From Chrysopilus asiliformis (taxonomy: Eukaryota; Arthropoda; Insecta; Diptera; Rhagionidae), in NCBI GenBank assembly GCA_964034945.1, contig OZ035962.1, positions 22,229,530 to 22,293,529 of the forward strand: a stretch of 64,000 bases of DNA. Direction: 5' to 3'. Below the pieces are notes generated by a model. It worked only from the letters and a program-made list of their open reading frames with translations, made no database searches and was not told where the DNA came from. The stretch's first letter is position 1, and each line of letters begins with the position of its first letter. A program made the translations under genes and the position numbers. Positions 1 through 12,410 of the stretch are shown piece by piece.

Positions 1-1089
1 TAAAAATTATGGGAAACAATTTAAATTAAATATTTTTATTATTTCTAATAAACATTTATGTTAAGAAAAATCTAAAGAATATTTTCTTACTTTAAACAAA
101 ATGAGTAAATTTATTATGCGATAAATGATGAAAATTTGCAGAGTAAATTCTGAATAAAATTCGCGGAGAACGGGGCCTAAGATTACAAAAACAAAAGTTT
201 TTTTTAGAACAAAATCCTAAATAAACAAAACTTGTACCGGGGGTAGATTCGCGTTCTATGAAATCTGGAATGGAAAAGCTTTCCCATAAAAAGAGTGCGT
301 TTTTAATTCTACTAGAATGCTCAGGACCCATAAACAGTGAGTTGCTATCCTTTGCCCTAAAAAAAATCCTTTGCTCTAATGGTAGTTTTATCGCAAACAC
401 GTGCAAAAAAGGGGCACCGGATAGAAAAATAACTCGGGTAAATCACATCGTGTACGGTCAACTGTAGAGGATGTCCAAAAAAACGTCACGTCAATTTTAT
501 TTTCTTTCAATCTCGGTCTGATTAGCTTGGAATTCATGATTATAGTTCAATTGGTTATTTCTGGTTGAGATTTCTGAAATTATTGCCGCGGATTAGCATT
601 AAGAAAAGTTATTTTAAACCAAAAGTATTCGATTTATTGTCAGGCTTATTTTGAAGAGATTCTGGTTCCAAACATACTCGTAATTTATCCAATAATAGCT
701 TTTATTACCCGAAATGCGATTATTACGAGATTCCCGCTTAAATCCAACATCGGATTTTTTTTCGTGCACTCACTGTTACCCTAGGTTTTCCCATCATTTT
801 TAGTAAATATTTTTTGGTTACAAAATATCTCATCCTTGACCGGCTAGTGAATGGCTACTTAATAAAATCAATAAGAACCAGAAAAGATTTGATCTCTTTA
901 AGAAAACGTCCGTTAGCGAACCGATAATAGTTAAATCGTGTTTAAATAATCAATCCTTATTGACATGAGCCAGTTTAACTTTATTTATCTATTTTTTTTC
1001 ACTCTTCACTGCAAGTAATAATAAAACGATGAAAAGTTTAATAACCTTGTGACTTTTTAGCGGTGTTATGTATGGTGTTGGGTTGGGGC
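1..1089. other. AT-rich noncoding DNA
   Basis: I see no gene, tRNA or clear repeat here. Overlapping short ORFs on both strands look like chance. Confidence 0.5.
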
Positions 1090-1740
1090 CAAGTATTTAA
1101 AATCTCCACGGACGTGCTTTTCTTTGGGAGGGTATTCCACGTTTATCACATCGCCCATCCACATTGGTACGCGTCGTCATCTTCAGCATAATGTGAACGA
1201 GAATAAATTATAAGTAACCATCAGTGGCAATCAACGCCACAACTTGTCCAATATTCATTACCTTTGCTGGTACAAGAGACGACGAATGACTTCTTACCCA
1301 GGTATTCTCGTACATATTAAAGGTAAACAATTTCATTTCTCAGGTTGACACAAGAGATTACGATGTCTGTCTGAGGAGGTATTTCTTTCCAATCAACTGG
1401 GCATGGATGGTAGCCGCTAGATTCTCAATTCGGTCGAGAGGTACTTACCTTTAATAGATTGGATTGAAGGCTTCGTCTTTTGGTTCTATTTACACGTTGA
1501 GCTTATCTTTCAATATGATCTCGCTTATGTTTATCTTCCAGTTATTGCCTTTAAGATTGCGTTACACTTCAAAACCCATGATGCCAATCTTTAAAACTGT
1601 TTCCATTTCTCATCGATGGCGGCAGAATAACTCAGGATTTGGAATGGAGCTCTTTGGTAGATTAGAAGTTGGCCTGGTCAAGGTTTAGGTGGTTCTTCTG
1701 CAGAAAAACCACTACAATTCCTAAATCGCCAATCGCGAGA
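1090..1740. other. Less AT-rich segment without recognisable gene
   Basis: Base composition is closer to coding sequence than its neighbours on both sides, and the minus strand has short open stretches broken by stops (for example NPELFCRHR near 1600-1640). It could be a decayed retroelement. No family was identified. Confidence 0.2.
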
Positions 1741-3120
1741 TGAAGTGAGACGAGATGACCATCGATAGAAATGCTCGATGCCTGCAAAAATTTAACTTCA
1801 GATAGAGATGTTTTAAATTTTATATCTTATCGGTAGAGAATTACGTTAAGTCCTGCGTGGGAGGGAATTCAAGTGCAACTCAGTTTCGAACGTGGAGAAT
1901 CTGGAATCTCCGCATATCACGAGTGCATCACATGACAATCGAGTGCACTGAAATTGCAATCTGGAATTATGTTATTAATGCGTTCATTTTTCTATGAATT
2001 CTTAGGTGATTCTATTTATAACTACTTTGCATTCAAATGTTCACGGAGAGAAATAATTCCTACAAAAAATAGTAAGATAAATATATGAGAAAGGAGTTTT
2101 TTGTAACGATTCCCTAAAAATACGGAATTTATCCTAGAATTCTGGGAGAATTTCTTATTTTTTGGTATGAATGTTTCTTTTTTGACGTAGTAATGATTCC
2201 GCGAAAACTAGGACTTGTTCCAATATTTATAGAAGCCTGTGCTAAGAAATGCAGTAAGGAGTCCTATAATCGCTTTCCCATATTTTATAGGAACGTTTCC
2301 TGTGCGGACTTTGCAGTTGTTTAATCACCTAAAATTAAATAAAATCTAAAATATGTTCAAAGTAGTTCCACGATCGGTTGAAAAAAACCTTGAGAATATA
2401 ATACCTGCTCGCGGTGAGTTAACAAACAATGGTACGTCTCAATAGAAATGCAATTAGCAATAAAATAAATTTAATTTATCTAAATAATCAAAACAAATAC
2501 TGCAATAGATTTCATATGCATCGATCGATAAATTTACAATCTCGATTTCGAAATGAAGCCATTCCAACTAGCCCAGAAGAATTGATTTCGAGCGGTTCTC
2601 GTGGTTTTCGCCATCCGATTTGCGAGCCCCCTATTCGGTTACTGGTTCGATTGATTGGTGTCTTTTTATCGTATTTTTTTTTGCGAATTGTGTGATCACA
2701 ATGTGTGGCTGTGGAGTAATATAAAGTGGTCCCCAAACCCAACTCTAGACTTTCAAGCCGCAAAAACCAATGGCCAAGCATATCTCGATGGCCGCCCGGT
2801 GAGTTAACGCGGTGTAACTCTAATCGAACTAATTATAATTTACAAATTGAGTCGGCAAATAAATAAATCAAGCCAATCGTTCTCTTTTACCCACTTCTAG
2901 CCAACTGCATATAAATTGTGGCGGTCCAGATCAATTTAGCAAAAACAAAACAATCGAAGAATAAATTTATCTTATTACGAAAATAAATGCTGATTAATCT
3001 AATTAATCAAATTGATAACGGGCAAGAGATCATTTAAAAATGCTAATAAGGTGGAAAATATTTATTAGAAGGTATACAAAGATTATTGAATAGAAATTTT
3101 AGAAAAACCATATATTAAGC
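1741..3120. other. Noncoding, one partial MITE end
   Basis: CACGGAGAGAAATAATTCCT at 2044-2063 resembles the terminus of the 12.4-kb TIR element, but no partner end was found. Two GGTGAGTTAAC donor-like strings occur at about 2412 and 2800; the second follows a short ATG-initiated stretch (2771). Confidence 0.35.
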
Positions 3121-3179
3121 TTAACTAGAGTTTAGCCGGAAACTAAATTTTTGCACCGGTTTATTCGATTTAACCTTAA

Positions 3180-3236
3180 AACCAAAATTTTTCGCCGGAG
3201 GCGAAGCACCATATCCTATAATATAATACGAAAAAC

Positions 3237-3272
<36 letters not shown>

Positions 3273-3862
3273 GCACAAATATCTCGAAAACCCGCCTAAC
3301 GATTTTCACGAAACTTGGGGGTTAGGGATTTTCGGGGACAAGAAAACGATCTAGATAGGTCTCACCCCTGAGAAATACCCCTCGCCTGTTATCTTCGAAT
3401 TGGGTGGTCCGATTTTAATGAAACTTTACAGTATTACTGAGGGGGCTGAGGGCTTTCGATTTTTCCACTACAAACCTGAATTTTCCCTCCCCTCGATACC
3501 CCTCGCCTGGTATCTACGAATTGGGTGTTCCGATCTTAATGAAACTTTACAGTATTACTAAGGGGGCTAAGGGCTTTCGATTTTTCCACTACAAACCTGG
3601 CTTTTGCCTCCCCTCGATAACCCTCACCTGATGTCTCAAAACAACGTTTCAAAAATCGGTGACAGCGATTACTCAATAACCACTCAACCGATTTCTATGA
3701 AATTTTCTTATCGCGCGTTAGTTTTAGTTCTAGCTTTCTAGGTCGGGAATTTAAAAACTCTAGAAAAGCTCTGCAAAGATAATGTGAACTTAGTTTTTCC
3801 CCAAAAATCAGCAAAAGTAAAATTTTGAGGTCGCCGAGCATGGCTCGGTCTTCCTGGTACTT
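3180..3862 (+). mobile_element. Dispersed repeat with (GTCT)n and a 121-bp tandem repeat
   Basis: The segment starts near a short hairpin TTCGCCGGAGGCGAA (3191-3205), contains (GTCT)n at 3237-3273, then a 121-bp unit starting ACCCCTCGCCTG at 3377 and 3498 and partly at 3619, and ends with a hairpin CCGAGCATGGCTCGG (3834-3848) followed by CTTCCTGG. There is no ORF. The terminal hairpin followed by CTGG/T resembles a Helitron 3' end (hairpin plus CTRR), but the 5' end is not clear. Confidence 0.6.
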
Positions 3863-3877
3863 ATGGTTAATCATAGA

Positions 3878-4108
3878 ATCGCATTCAGCGATCGTAAAAC
3901 CCCCAGATGGGTTCTTTTTATTTGGAAAATTTGAGGAAAAAGTTGATCACATTATCTCCACAGGACCTTCCGTTATCCTTGCTGATTTTTTAATGCCATA
4001 ATCGGATTCAGCGTCAGCAAAAACCCCCAAATGGGATTTTTTCCGGAAAATTTGAGGAAAAGGATAATCACATTATCCTTACAGTACTTTCCCTCATCCT
4101 TACAAGCA
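3878..4108 (+). repeat. Diverged tandem duplication, about 123 bp
   Basis: ATCGCATTCAGCG (3878) and ATCGGATTCAGCG (4001) begin two similar copies, both containing GGAAAATTTGAGGAAAA and CACATTATC. Confidence 0.6.
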
Positions 4109-4208
4109 AAAAGTAGTGAAAATATTGTATTGCCATCGGAGTTACGTCATTCGGATGAGGGGAAGTGGATCAAAATTGGATTACAAGACTTGACCCTGAC
4201 AGACAAAC

Positions 4209-4598
4209 TTATGCTACATTTACACGAATGACAAATTTGTCATTTTTTTCTTGTCATTATGTTAATTCCCGTGTAAATGGCATAATTTTTGTAATTTTTT
4301 CTGTCAGAAAATGTCAATCTCTCATAAAAGAATGAACTTGTCCATTCTTTTATGCCAGATTGTCATTCGTGCAAACGCAATATTAGTTATGACAACTTTA
4401 GTATTCAACTGTTGTCATAACTAATATTGCGTTTGTACGAATGACAATCTGGCATAAAAGAATGGACAAGTTCATTCTTTTATGAGAGATTGACATTTTC
4501 TGACAGAAAAAATTACAAAAATTATGCCATTTACACGGGAATTAACATAATGACAAGAAAAAAATGACAAATTTGTCATTCGTGTAAATGTAGCATTA
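4209..4598. mobile_element. Foldback MITE with 186-base arms, TTA duplication
   Basis: Bases 4211-4396 are the reverse complement of 4411-4596 at 185 of 186 positions; the sole exception is a G/T pair at 4371/4436. The loop is 14 bases (4397-4410). With TTA counted as the target duplication (4209-4211 and 4596-4598), the ends read TGCTACATTTACACG and its complement. Smaller palindromes are nested inside each arm (atgacaaatttgtcat at 4228-4243; ataaaagaatg/cattcttttat around 4324-4352). A 3-bp TTA target resembles PIF/Harbinger-type insertion; that class is inferred. There is no coding capacity. Confidence 0.9.
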
Positions 4599-4599
4599 C

Positions 4600-6160
4600 A
4601 ATTACGATAGCAAGCTACATAAAAACGTTTAAAAAATCGAGGAAATTTCGAAAAATCGTTTGCTAAGCAAAATAGAGAAACTGAATGAAAAAAAGTATTT
4701 TTTTTAATTTTAGACACAAGATAATGAAAAACTCGTTTTCAGTTACCAAAAATAAAAATAACAAAAAACTCGAAAAAAATTATAGTTCTTCTGCATAAAC
4801 GTAATATGATTCAGAGTTGACCAAAAGCAATTGCACTTTCAGGCAAAGTTCTAGGAACTATTTTTACAATTAATTGTTTAACGTAGGTAAAAAACCACAC
4901 TTTATAATTGATAATAACAATACTTATAATGTGTCCATTGTTTTCAATTATCCATCTGATGTTGTCGGGACTAATCATAATTTAACAAATCCATTGTGCA
5001 GATTTAATTTTCATTCAGCAATTTCAACTATTTCCTCGTAGATATTTTGTATGCATTTGCCAAGGACACCATTTATGGCTAGCCATAAATGCTTCAATCA
5101 AAATTAATTTAAAATCTTTTCATAAAGCAACGCCGCCGCCACCGCTACGAGAATCTTTTGTTGTGTAATTGTAATTTTTGTAATAAAGATAAATGAATTA
5201 ATAAAAAAAAACCACTTTTAATAAAAATTGTATAGTGTCGATCATTGGATCAGGAATTTCAGGTTCCCCGTTGATTTCATTAGGAAAGTACCGCTAGGGT
5301 CTCCTTAATTGAACTTATGCTCGACAACATAAAATATGCAAACAATCTTCAGATCTACATAATGTGTAGTTTTGCTCCACGGTGTATCTACAAAATTCGA
5401 ACAATGCGCAATCGGAAAAGGTTATCTCAAACCTTGAATTTGAAGACCTTTAATTAAAATTATTTTCTACACAATTGATGACTTTTCCAAACATTCAATC
5501 GATTACTATCATATTATTCGTGTTGTGTGCACAAAATTCGAACATGGCGGCTATGGGGCTACCGCAATTTTTCAGTTTGAATTTTTCAACGGAATCCGAA
5601 TTGCTGTGATATTCATGTTTCACAGGCAGATTTTATGTTGAGCTCCGATGTCGATATGTTGGTCGATTGGTTGGTTTTTGTGATAAATGGAGTCGATATT
5701 TATGTCTCTACGCGTGTTTTTTGATTTATTTGATGATCGGATCTACTATGCGGCCATCAGATAACCGCCAAGTTCGTGAAGTTCGTCTCGTTAATCCTTC
5801 ACTACGGTGCATGGTTCCATTATTAATTATCACCTGTGATAGTTTTGAGGTCAAGCGTGATTAACCATAATATGATGCTATTGACAATATCAGAAAACGC
5901 GGCCAGCAGTTGGTTGGAAATTTATTCAAAAGGCAGGCTCGAATTTTATTATTTCAAAAATCGCAGAAGCAAAATATAAAATGTAATTGCCATATTTACA
6001 TTATGTTGGATATGTTTAAAATTTTAACACTGTTGGATTGAATACATGGTTTATTGTTTTTAAACACTTTTTAGAAAATTATTTTGGCGAGCAAAATTTA
6101 AAATTTTAAATTATTTGGTTAACTGCAGGAAAAATCCCTGATCCAAATGGATATTTATTT
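4600..6160. other. Noncoding, nothing recognised
   Basis: The sequence is AT-rich without a supportable gene. ACAAAATTCGAACA is repeated at about 5390 and 5530. Confidence 0.5.
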
Positions 6161-6161
6161 A

Positions 6162-6203
6162 TTTATTATAAATATTTGTTTATTTATTTATTTATTTATT
6201 ACT
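6162..6203 (+). repeat. (TTTA)n microsatellite
   Basis: TTTATTTATTTATTTATT abuts the start of the ACTAGC-type repeat. Confidence 0.75.
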
Positions 6204-6532
6204 AGCTTGCATACCCGTCGTTGCCGGATTAAGTTTTTTAAAATTTTTTTTTATGGTCTATGTTGGAGCTAAACTTTAGGCCAATCGGCTCGGTAGTTTC
6301 TCCGCGAAAGAGTAACATAGAGCAAAAACTAAGTTTCGAAATCATTTTCCCCCCTCCCCTTACTCCCCCCACCCCTCGCGCTACTTTTCCGTATGCCTAT
6401 GTTGGAACCAGAACTACCACAGACACTCATGCCAAATTTCAAGTCAATCGGTTCAGCCGTTTTTGCGTGAAAGAGGAACAGATAGACAGACAGACAGACA
6501 GACAGACACCAACTCATTCTTATATATTAGTA
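6201..6532 (+). mobile_element. ACTAGCTTGCATACCCG-type dispersed repeat, copy 1
   Basis: It starts ACTAGCTTGCATACCCGTCG, contains two related modules (GGCCAATCGGCTCGGTAGTT and CAATCGGTTCAGCCGTTTTT), a C-rich tract (6350-6380) and (CAGA)n at 6485-6508, and ends ATATATTAGTA. The ORF through it (6260-6535) looks like LELNFRPIGSVVSPRK, but the same phrase recurs in the other copy as a consequence of nucleotide repetition, so I treat it as noncoding. Confidence 0.68.
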
Positions 6533-6539
6533 TGATATT

Positions 6540-9500
6540 TATTATAATTATTTATATATTTTCTTGCTTTCTTTCTTTCTTTACAAAGTATTCAGTTCCA
6601 AGTGTTATAAATTAGTAAAAATCGTCCCTTGTCAAAATTTTTCGAGTTTTCCGTTTTAAAGTTAATATTGCCGTCACACTATCGCAAATCCTCTACCCTC
6701 CCACTAAATGTGAGATATATTTTGTGGACATCGGCTTACGAAAATTTCGGTGGCCAACATTCCAATATCTGTTTTGTGAGAATGGTATTTTCAAAAACAC
6801 GGGGCCATTACAAATTTTGGGACCTTACGTCCTCTAATTATGCAATTGGGTGCAAAATAGTTCAAAAAAAATTTAAAATATCATGTATAGAATAATAATT
6901 TTGGTTCAAGAAATACAATAAATATTTATTTGATGGCAGTGAAAAATATTTTCTTGAAACACATATCCAAATGTTTTGTACATGGTAGCATATTTTTTAA
7001 AATATTAGATTACGACTATATTTTTCTAATGTTTCTTATGTTTTTCTTCATTATCACTTCAAATAAAGAATTCCATTTTAGTTAGCTGATTGTATGGACA
7101 TTTTTCCCAGAAAGGACTAAAAGGACGGAAGCTAAAAGTCGTAAAAATGGCACCAGACTTCCTATAAATCACTTTTGAAAATTTCCCCAAAAATACTACG
7201 TAAAATTTTTAGGTCACTTTTTATACTCCGATGAAATTGATTGCAAAAACGTCGGATCAAATCTGTTAAGTATAAATTTTCCACGCTTTTACCCTGAACT
7301 AATCGCCAGTTAATTTAAATTTTGGCACCTGCCATTCATTGCTGAAAGTCAAGTTGAGCCATTCCTGAAATACCACAAAGCAATACTTTAAACTTACCTG
7401 TTATCTGGCTCTGTTCGCCAAATTGACGGTGGGAACTTACATTTCGTTCGTCGTTATTTCGTTTTGAACTGACTAAGGTCCAACAGAAAAATACGCATAA
7501 AACAAAACAATTTTAAGTAGATTTTTTATGTATTACAGGTCGCCAATTGTATGAACAACATGTTAACTGGCGACCAGCATTCGCTTGGCTATAATAGATT
7601 TTTTTAACGACTTTGGCACCAGCGCGAATTTTTAAATCTGGTTCCAATCAACTAACTCTTCGCCCTGGCTTGGCGTAAATTATGATCTGGTTGAGTTAAA
7701 ATTGATACGCGACTTATTATTGGCAGTATGATTTATCTGCAAAAAATACGAAAAACGATTGGGAACAAGATCTGCCCACTAACAAATAGTCGAAAGCTGC
7801 AATACAGTTGATAGGTTCATTTTCTCAATTTTCCACCATTGCAGAATTGTGGAAATTTCGAAATTTTCCTCGATTAGCCTCTGGTTGTTAGAATAATTAC
7901 CATTTTCTGAACATTGGCGCCATTTGACTGTTTTAACTGTTATTTTTTTTTTAAAAAGTCTTGCAGCTAATTTTGGAATTCACATACAATTTGGACTAAT
8001 TTTCGATATGACAGTAATAATTGCAACAGTAGTCCGATAAGTCAGTTATTAAAATTTTCTTTCCCCTAATAAATCGGATTGCGAATGCTTGACCGACAAC
8101 ATAACAGGCCAACTTTATTAAACCTGTGGCATTTCATATGTTGTGTTATACTACTTCCACACCTTTAGTTAACATTATATATACATGGGTCCAGGTGAAT
8201 TTCTGTAGGTACTCGTCGTCGTATGTCACTTGCCCGTTTGCAGATTTCAAATTTATGTTTGGGAGCAAGTTACCAAAGATGTCGATGGATCCAGATCGTA
8301 AAGACAAAAATATCACAGTCCAGTTGAGTTGACGGACCACGCAAAATTCTTCCAGTTCGAGGCCTACACCTTTTTGAGGTTTGTTTGTTCGCAACTATCA
8401 GACATTACCACTAAAATATTATGAAAATAAAACCACTTTCCAAGAAATCCTGTACCATAATTCTGAAGGCCGTCATATTGGCCCTATTTTTAGCATCAAA
8501 ATCCTTCAAGAGATCTAAATGTTTTACGTTATAGAAAAAAAATTGTATGTACGAATGAGAGGCGGAACTTACCTCTCTTTTCCTCTCATAGTTGCTCAAA
8601 TTTCTTCAGCGTTGCTTCTTTTAAAAAATCTTCACCCCAAGTCGTGTAATCCACTTCCAGCAGCACTGCTGCAACATGAACCGAAACTACTACGTCTTAA
8701 AAACCAATTCCATGAAATGCAACTCAAAAATATACCTTCTGCTACTTGTATGTATTCGAAAATCGCAAAAAATGTCCATAAGTTTAACAAATTGTGTGCA
8801 TATTTAAAAAAGTCTGAAACATTATACTCGATTTTCGGATTATAACAATCACTCCATCAAAGCTAAACTATTTAGGTGTGGCTAGTCGGAAACTTTTCGC
8901 ATTTTTCCATGTAATTAGGACATTTCTATGCAAATAATATCCAACTTAATAATCTAAGTTACACCTCAACATAAAATTATTGTATTGTCTCCCACTGGTT
9001 TTTCGCTTACCGACAAAGTTTCAAAGTTATCACTTCTAGGAATATCTTCATTTGTCTTCATAAAATAAGAGGCAAAAGTTGATTCAGCTTTTAATCAACC
9101 GACGTTCGCTCTAAACCGATGATTTTGTCACAAGATTTCAGACAATTTCCGGTTTTTTTTGGAAACATCAAAGAATTATGCGAAGCATTCAGAAATCATA
9201 ATTTAAGCATTTTGCTGTTTGTCTTTTTTGCAGCCAATTCAAAATTCTGCAGGCGTTTACGCCATCTGAATTTACGCCATCACTTAATTTGGCAAAATGT
9301 AGACTGAAAATTTTGTTTAGCTTTATTTTTATTTATTTAAACATTTGTTTTCAGTTTTGGTAAGAATAGAGTGAAATTCTTTACCGATTAAAGCTCAGCA
9401 GTCAATTATGCTAGAGATTTGAAAATTTGAACAAATGTTTTTGTGATTTTATTGAAAACGGTTTGTCGTTTTGAAAATTTTACGAAGACAAAATGTGTTT

Positions 9501-10339
9501 ATTTACATTAGTTCTTTATACATCAAGATCCAATTGGACCAATCTCTCCCCCTCCCAGATTCGCCTTACCTCATACTAAAAATGCTCGCTAAGAAACGGT
9601 TTTACAAAGTTCGAAACGGAAAGTCCTGCAAATATCGTTTTTCCACTTTTCCTTGGGAAAACTGTTATTAAGGGGGTTTCGGGGTTGCTGATCATGAATT
9701 TGGTGTTAGAATTTCAATATTTGAAAAGCAAGCCCAGAAGAAGGCCTACGATTGTATTTTCTAAGTTATTTCTGGATTTTTTTGGAGCGAAAAAACCTAT
9801 AAGAAAATTTTTTTTTACAGGTTTTAAGAATATGAAACCAATTACCTATTTTTATATCTACAAAATGTCTTTACACGGTTTTTTTTCTGCAACATATCTA
9901 TCGTTTAAAAAGAGAATCGGGTGTATTTTACTTTATCTGCGTTCAATTGAAATGGAAAAATTCCCAGAAATATAATTCTTGTGCTTATCTTGTTTTTTTC
10001 CACGATATTTACAGAATCACCAAACTGCACAAAACACACGGTTTTTGTTGTTGTTTCTTCCAGTAAATGAACGTAAACACAAAATCTTGTTTTCTTTTCT
10101 TTCAAATTTCCAGCAGAAGAAAAGAAGAAAACGTTATCCAACAGAAATGGTTACAGTCAGCGGTTTTTAAATTGCCAGTTTACTTCGCAGTGGTTTTTCT
10201 TTCAATTTAGAGAATAATAGAACTCGGGTTATATAAAATATGTTTGAAAATACGAAGAAGTCGGGTAAAAAAGATTTTCCATGTTTCTGTGGAAGCGCGT
10301 AAAAAGTAAGAAACAATTGTCCGCGTGGAAAAAAGCTAA
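6540..10339. other. Noncoding, nothing recognised
   Basis: Short ORFs on both strands have no family features. A small inverted pair GGTCGCCAATT/AACTGGCGACC lies at 7538-7575. Confidence 0.5.
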
Positions 10340-10936
10340 ACCAAATCGCTTCTAATGGGAACAGAATCACTTAAAATGAACGAGAAATTTATTTTCGAAT
10401 TAACACCTTCGGCATTGTTATATAATGAAAAAATTTTACCGATTGGAAAACTAAAGTTTTTTGAACTAGCTTTGCTTATGTATAAAATAGCTAACAAAAC
10501 CTTGAAATGTTCGTTCGTTTTAGTTAAAGTATCTAAAGTACATTCGCATGGAACGAGGCGTGCGAATGATTTATCTACTCGCGATTTACCACCTTGTAGC
10601 ATCTTATATATCGCTGTCAATTATTACAATTCGCTTCCTATTAATATAAGAGAAACTAATTCATACATTGAATTCAAATTAAACTTACGAAAACACCTTA
10701 TGGTCAATCATTGAATTTGTGATAAATTTAAACTGTGCTAGAAGCTATTATACAAGCTCGAACTTATATAACATTGTATTATAATATTGTTGTTTTATTA
10801 TTATTTTTTTTTTCTATCATTAATTAGTTCTAATAAAATTGTGATAAAGAATTATTAAATGCACGACAGTGCCATATTGTTATGTAGGTTTTATGCTAGA
10901 TTCTACACAAGTCTTTGTACTTTTTTGAATCTTTAA

Positions 10937-10966
<30 letters not shown>
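10340..10966 (+). mobile_element. 5'-truncated LINE (non-LTR retrotransposon) with poly(A) tail
   Basis: The segment ends in an uninterrupted A run of about 24 bases (10943-10966), preceded by aataaa-type signals (near 10934), as expected of a retroposed transcript. Upstream, 10355-10714 encodes 119 residues. Its C-terminal part has the layout of the region after the reverse transcriptase of Jockey/CR1/RTE-like LINEs: a KLKFFELALLMYKIANKT helix, then a THGTRRA-like basic motif (SHGTRRANDL), then a YNSLPINIRE motif corresponding to the usual WN.LP..I, and an FKLNLRKHL end followed by a stop. The endonuclease and catalytic reverse transcriptase parts are absent, so it is a dead copy. The exact clade cannot be assigned. 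No convincing target-site duplication was found around it. Confidence 0.7.
10355..10714 (+). pseudogene. C-terminal fragment of LINE reverse transcriptase ORF2
   Basis: The frame is open for 119 codons and stops at 10712-10714, 229 bases before the poly(A) tail, which fits the distance from an ORF2 stop to the 3' end in compact LINEs. It lacks the FADD-type catalytic core, so it cannot be active. The assignment rests on the C-terminal helix, the GTRRA motif and YNSLP, followed by the poly(A) tail. Confidence 0.62.
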
Positions 10967-10967
<1 letters not shown>

Positions 10968-11149
10968 TAGGAAATTAAAAAAACATCAAAAACTTTACAG
11001 ACAAATTCAAAAATTCGCGCGAAACTTCCATTTTATTTCCAGTTTCCATTTTTTTTCCAGCTTTTCCAGTGGAATGTGCCTGAGGTAGAACATTTTTTGA
11101 AAAAGACATTTCCAGGCTATCGCATGCTTTTGTTTAGTTTGAGTTGGGT

Positions 11150-11992
11150 GGTGAAAGAGTGTAGAAGTTTGGTTGAATTCAATTTATATTTTCAAGTCCG
11201 TCTTGTCGCAAGCTTGGCGGTGATCTGAGTTTATCGCGAATTGGAATTAATTATTTTTTAGCGCCCTGTGCGTGTTTTCCGTGACTACGCGATTTGTTTA
11301 CTTTGGCTCGGCGCGAGCACGGAATATCATTAAACTTTTTTTTAAAATTCTAGTGGCAAATCTTTAGGATTACCTGGACAGGTAGCTAAATTGTCATTGC
11401 AGCTCTTCGCGTTATCATCGTGCGTTTGCGTAGTTTATCTACAGCAAAAGTGATCTTTGATCGTGTGGTTAATGTGAAGTACATATTGAAGGAATAAAAA
11501 ACCGCAGAAATTAATTTTCATATGAATTGCACGAATTCAGGTGAGAGAAGCAAAAAGTTTAATGTGTTTTTGAATTGTTGCACAAAAGAGTGATAATAAT
11601 AATAATAAAAAATAAAAACGCCGATCGTGCCACATCGTTAACTGTTTTTTTTTTGTTTACCGCAATCGAAAAGTGACTGCGATCGCATTTTGATCACCAA
11701 CCACTGAATAATTTTTTTGTTCACTGAGTTTTCTTGAATTTTGTTTTTTTTTTGAGTATTTCCCTTTTTGTTTTTCATCCAGTGATATTCAATCCTCGAA
11801 CAACACAGCAATTTACTTGGGCCCTTTTCTCCATTAAGCGTTTTTGTTGTAATTTTTTTAGTGATCAAATCAAGTGAAAGAAACACGAGGGAGAAGCAAA
11901 AACAACAAGAAACGCATCCGGTTTAGAAAAAAAGTTAGAAAATGAGCTCCTGTAGGATTTGAGGCGTTCTCGTGATTAACATAAATAAACAG
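11150..11992 (+). promoter_or_regulatory. Candidate promoter and untranslated first exon ending at donor 11992/11993
   Basis: The semaphorin coding exon starts with 5' UTR behind an acceptor, so a noncoding exon must lie upstream. This block contains a locally GC-richer stretch (about 11210-11330, with CGCGA and GGCTCGGCGCGAGC) and ends with a strong donor-like AAACAG/gtaagc at 11992/11993. A second donor-like site, TTCAG/gtgaga, lies at 11540/11541. There is no long ORF. The ATG at 11942 opens only a six-codon uORF. The 5' boundary and the link to the semaphorin, 29 kb away, are inference. Other donor-like sites exist, for example at about 2799. Confidence 0.25.
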
Positions 11993-12410
11993 GTAAGCCG
12001 AGTCATTTATTTGAATAATAATAAGGAAAACTGCCTTGAAAGTTAGAAATTGATCCTGGGTTTGGAGATTCTTTTCTAAATCGTGGCCACCTGTGATCTA
12101 AGCTAGAAAAATGATCATCCATTTAAGCGACATCGAGCGTTAGAAACAAAGTTTAGTTGGCAGTTAAGTTTTAGAGCTGTGGGCGGAAGAGTATTTATTG
12201 AAAGTGGAAATTTCTATAATGCAGGTACTCAGATTTCTATAAAATTATTAAATTCAATTGGTCAAACCACTATCCAAACACATTTATCAAAAAATTGTTG
12301 TCGCTACATTGCGGCCGCTAAGGCAGGAAAAAGAATAATTTAAAAAAAAAAACGATAACTGTTAAAACAGATCAAAAATAAAAAAAAATATGATTTCAAA
12401 AAATAGCTCG

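Noticed and set aside
6260..6535. ORF with LELNFRPIGSVVSPRK, echoed at 18883-19215
   Set aside because: The shared phrase comes from nucleotide repeats of the dispersed element; CAGA microsatellite and C-rich tract supply the rest.
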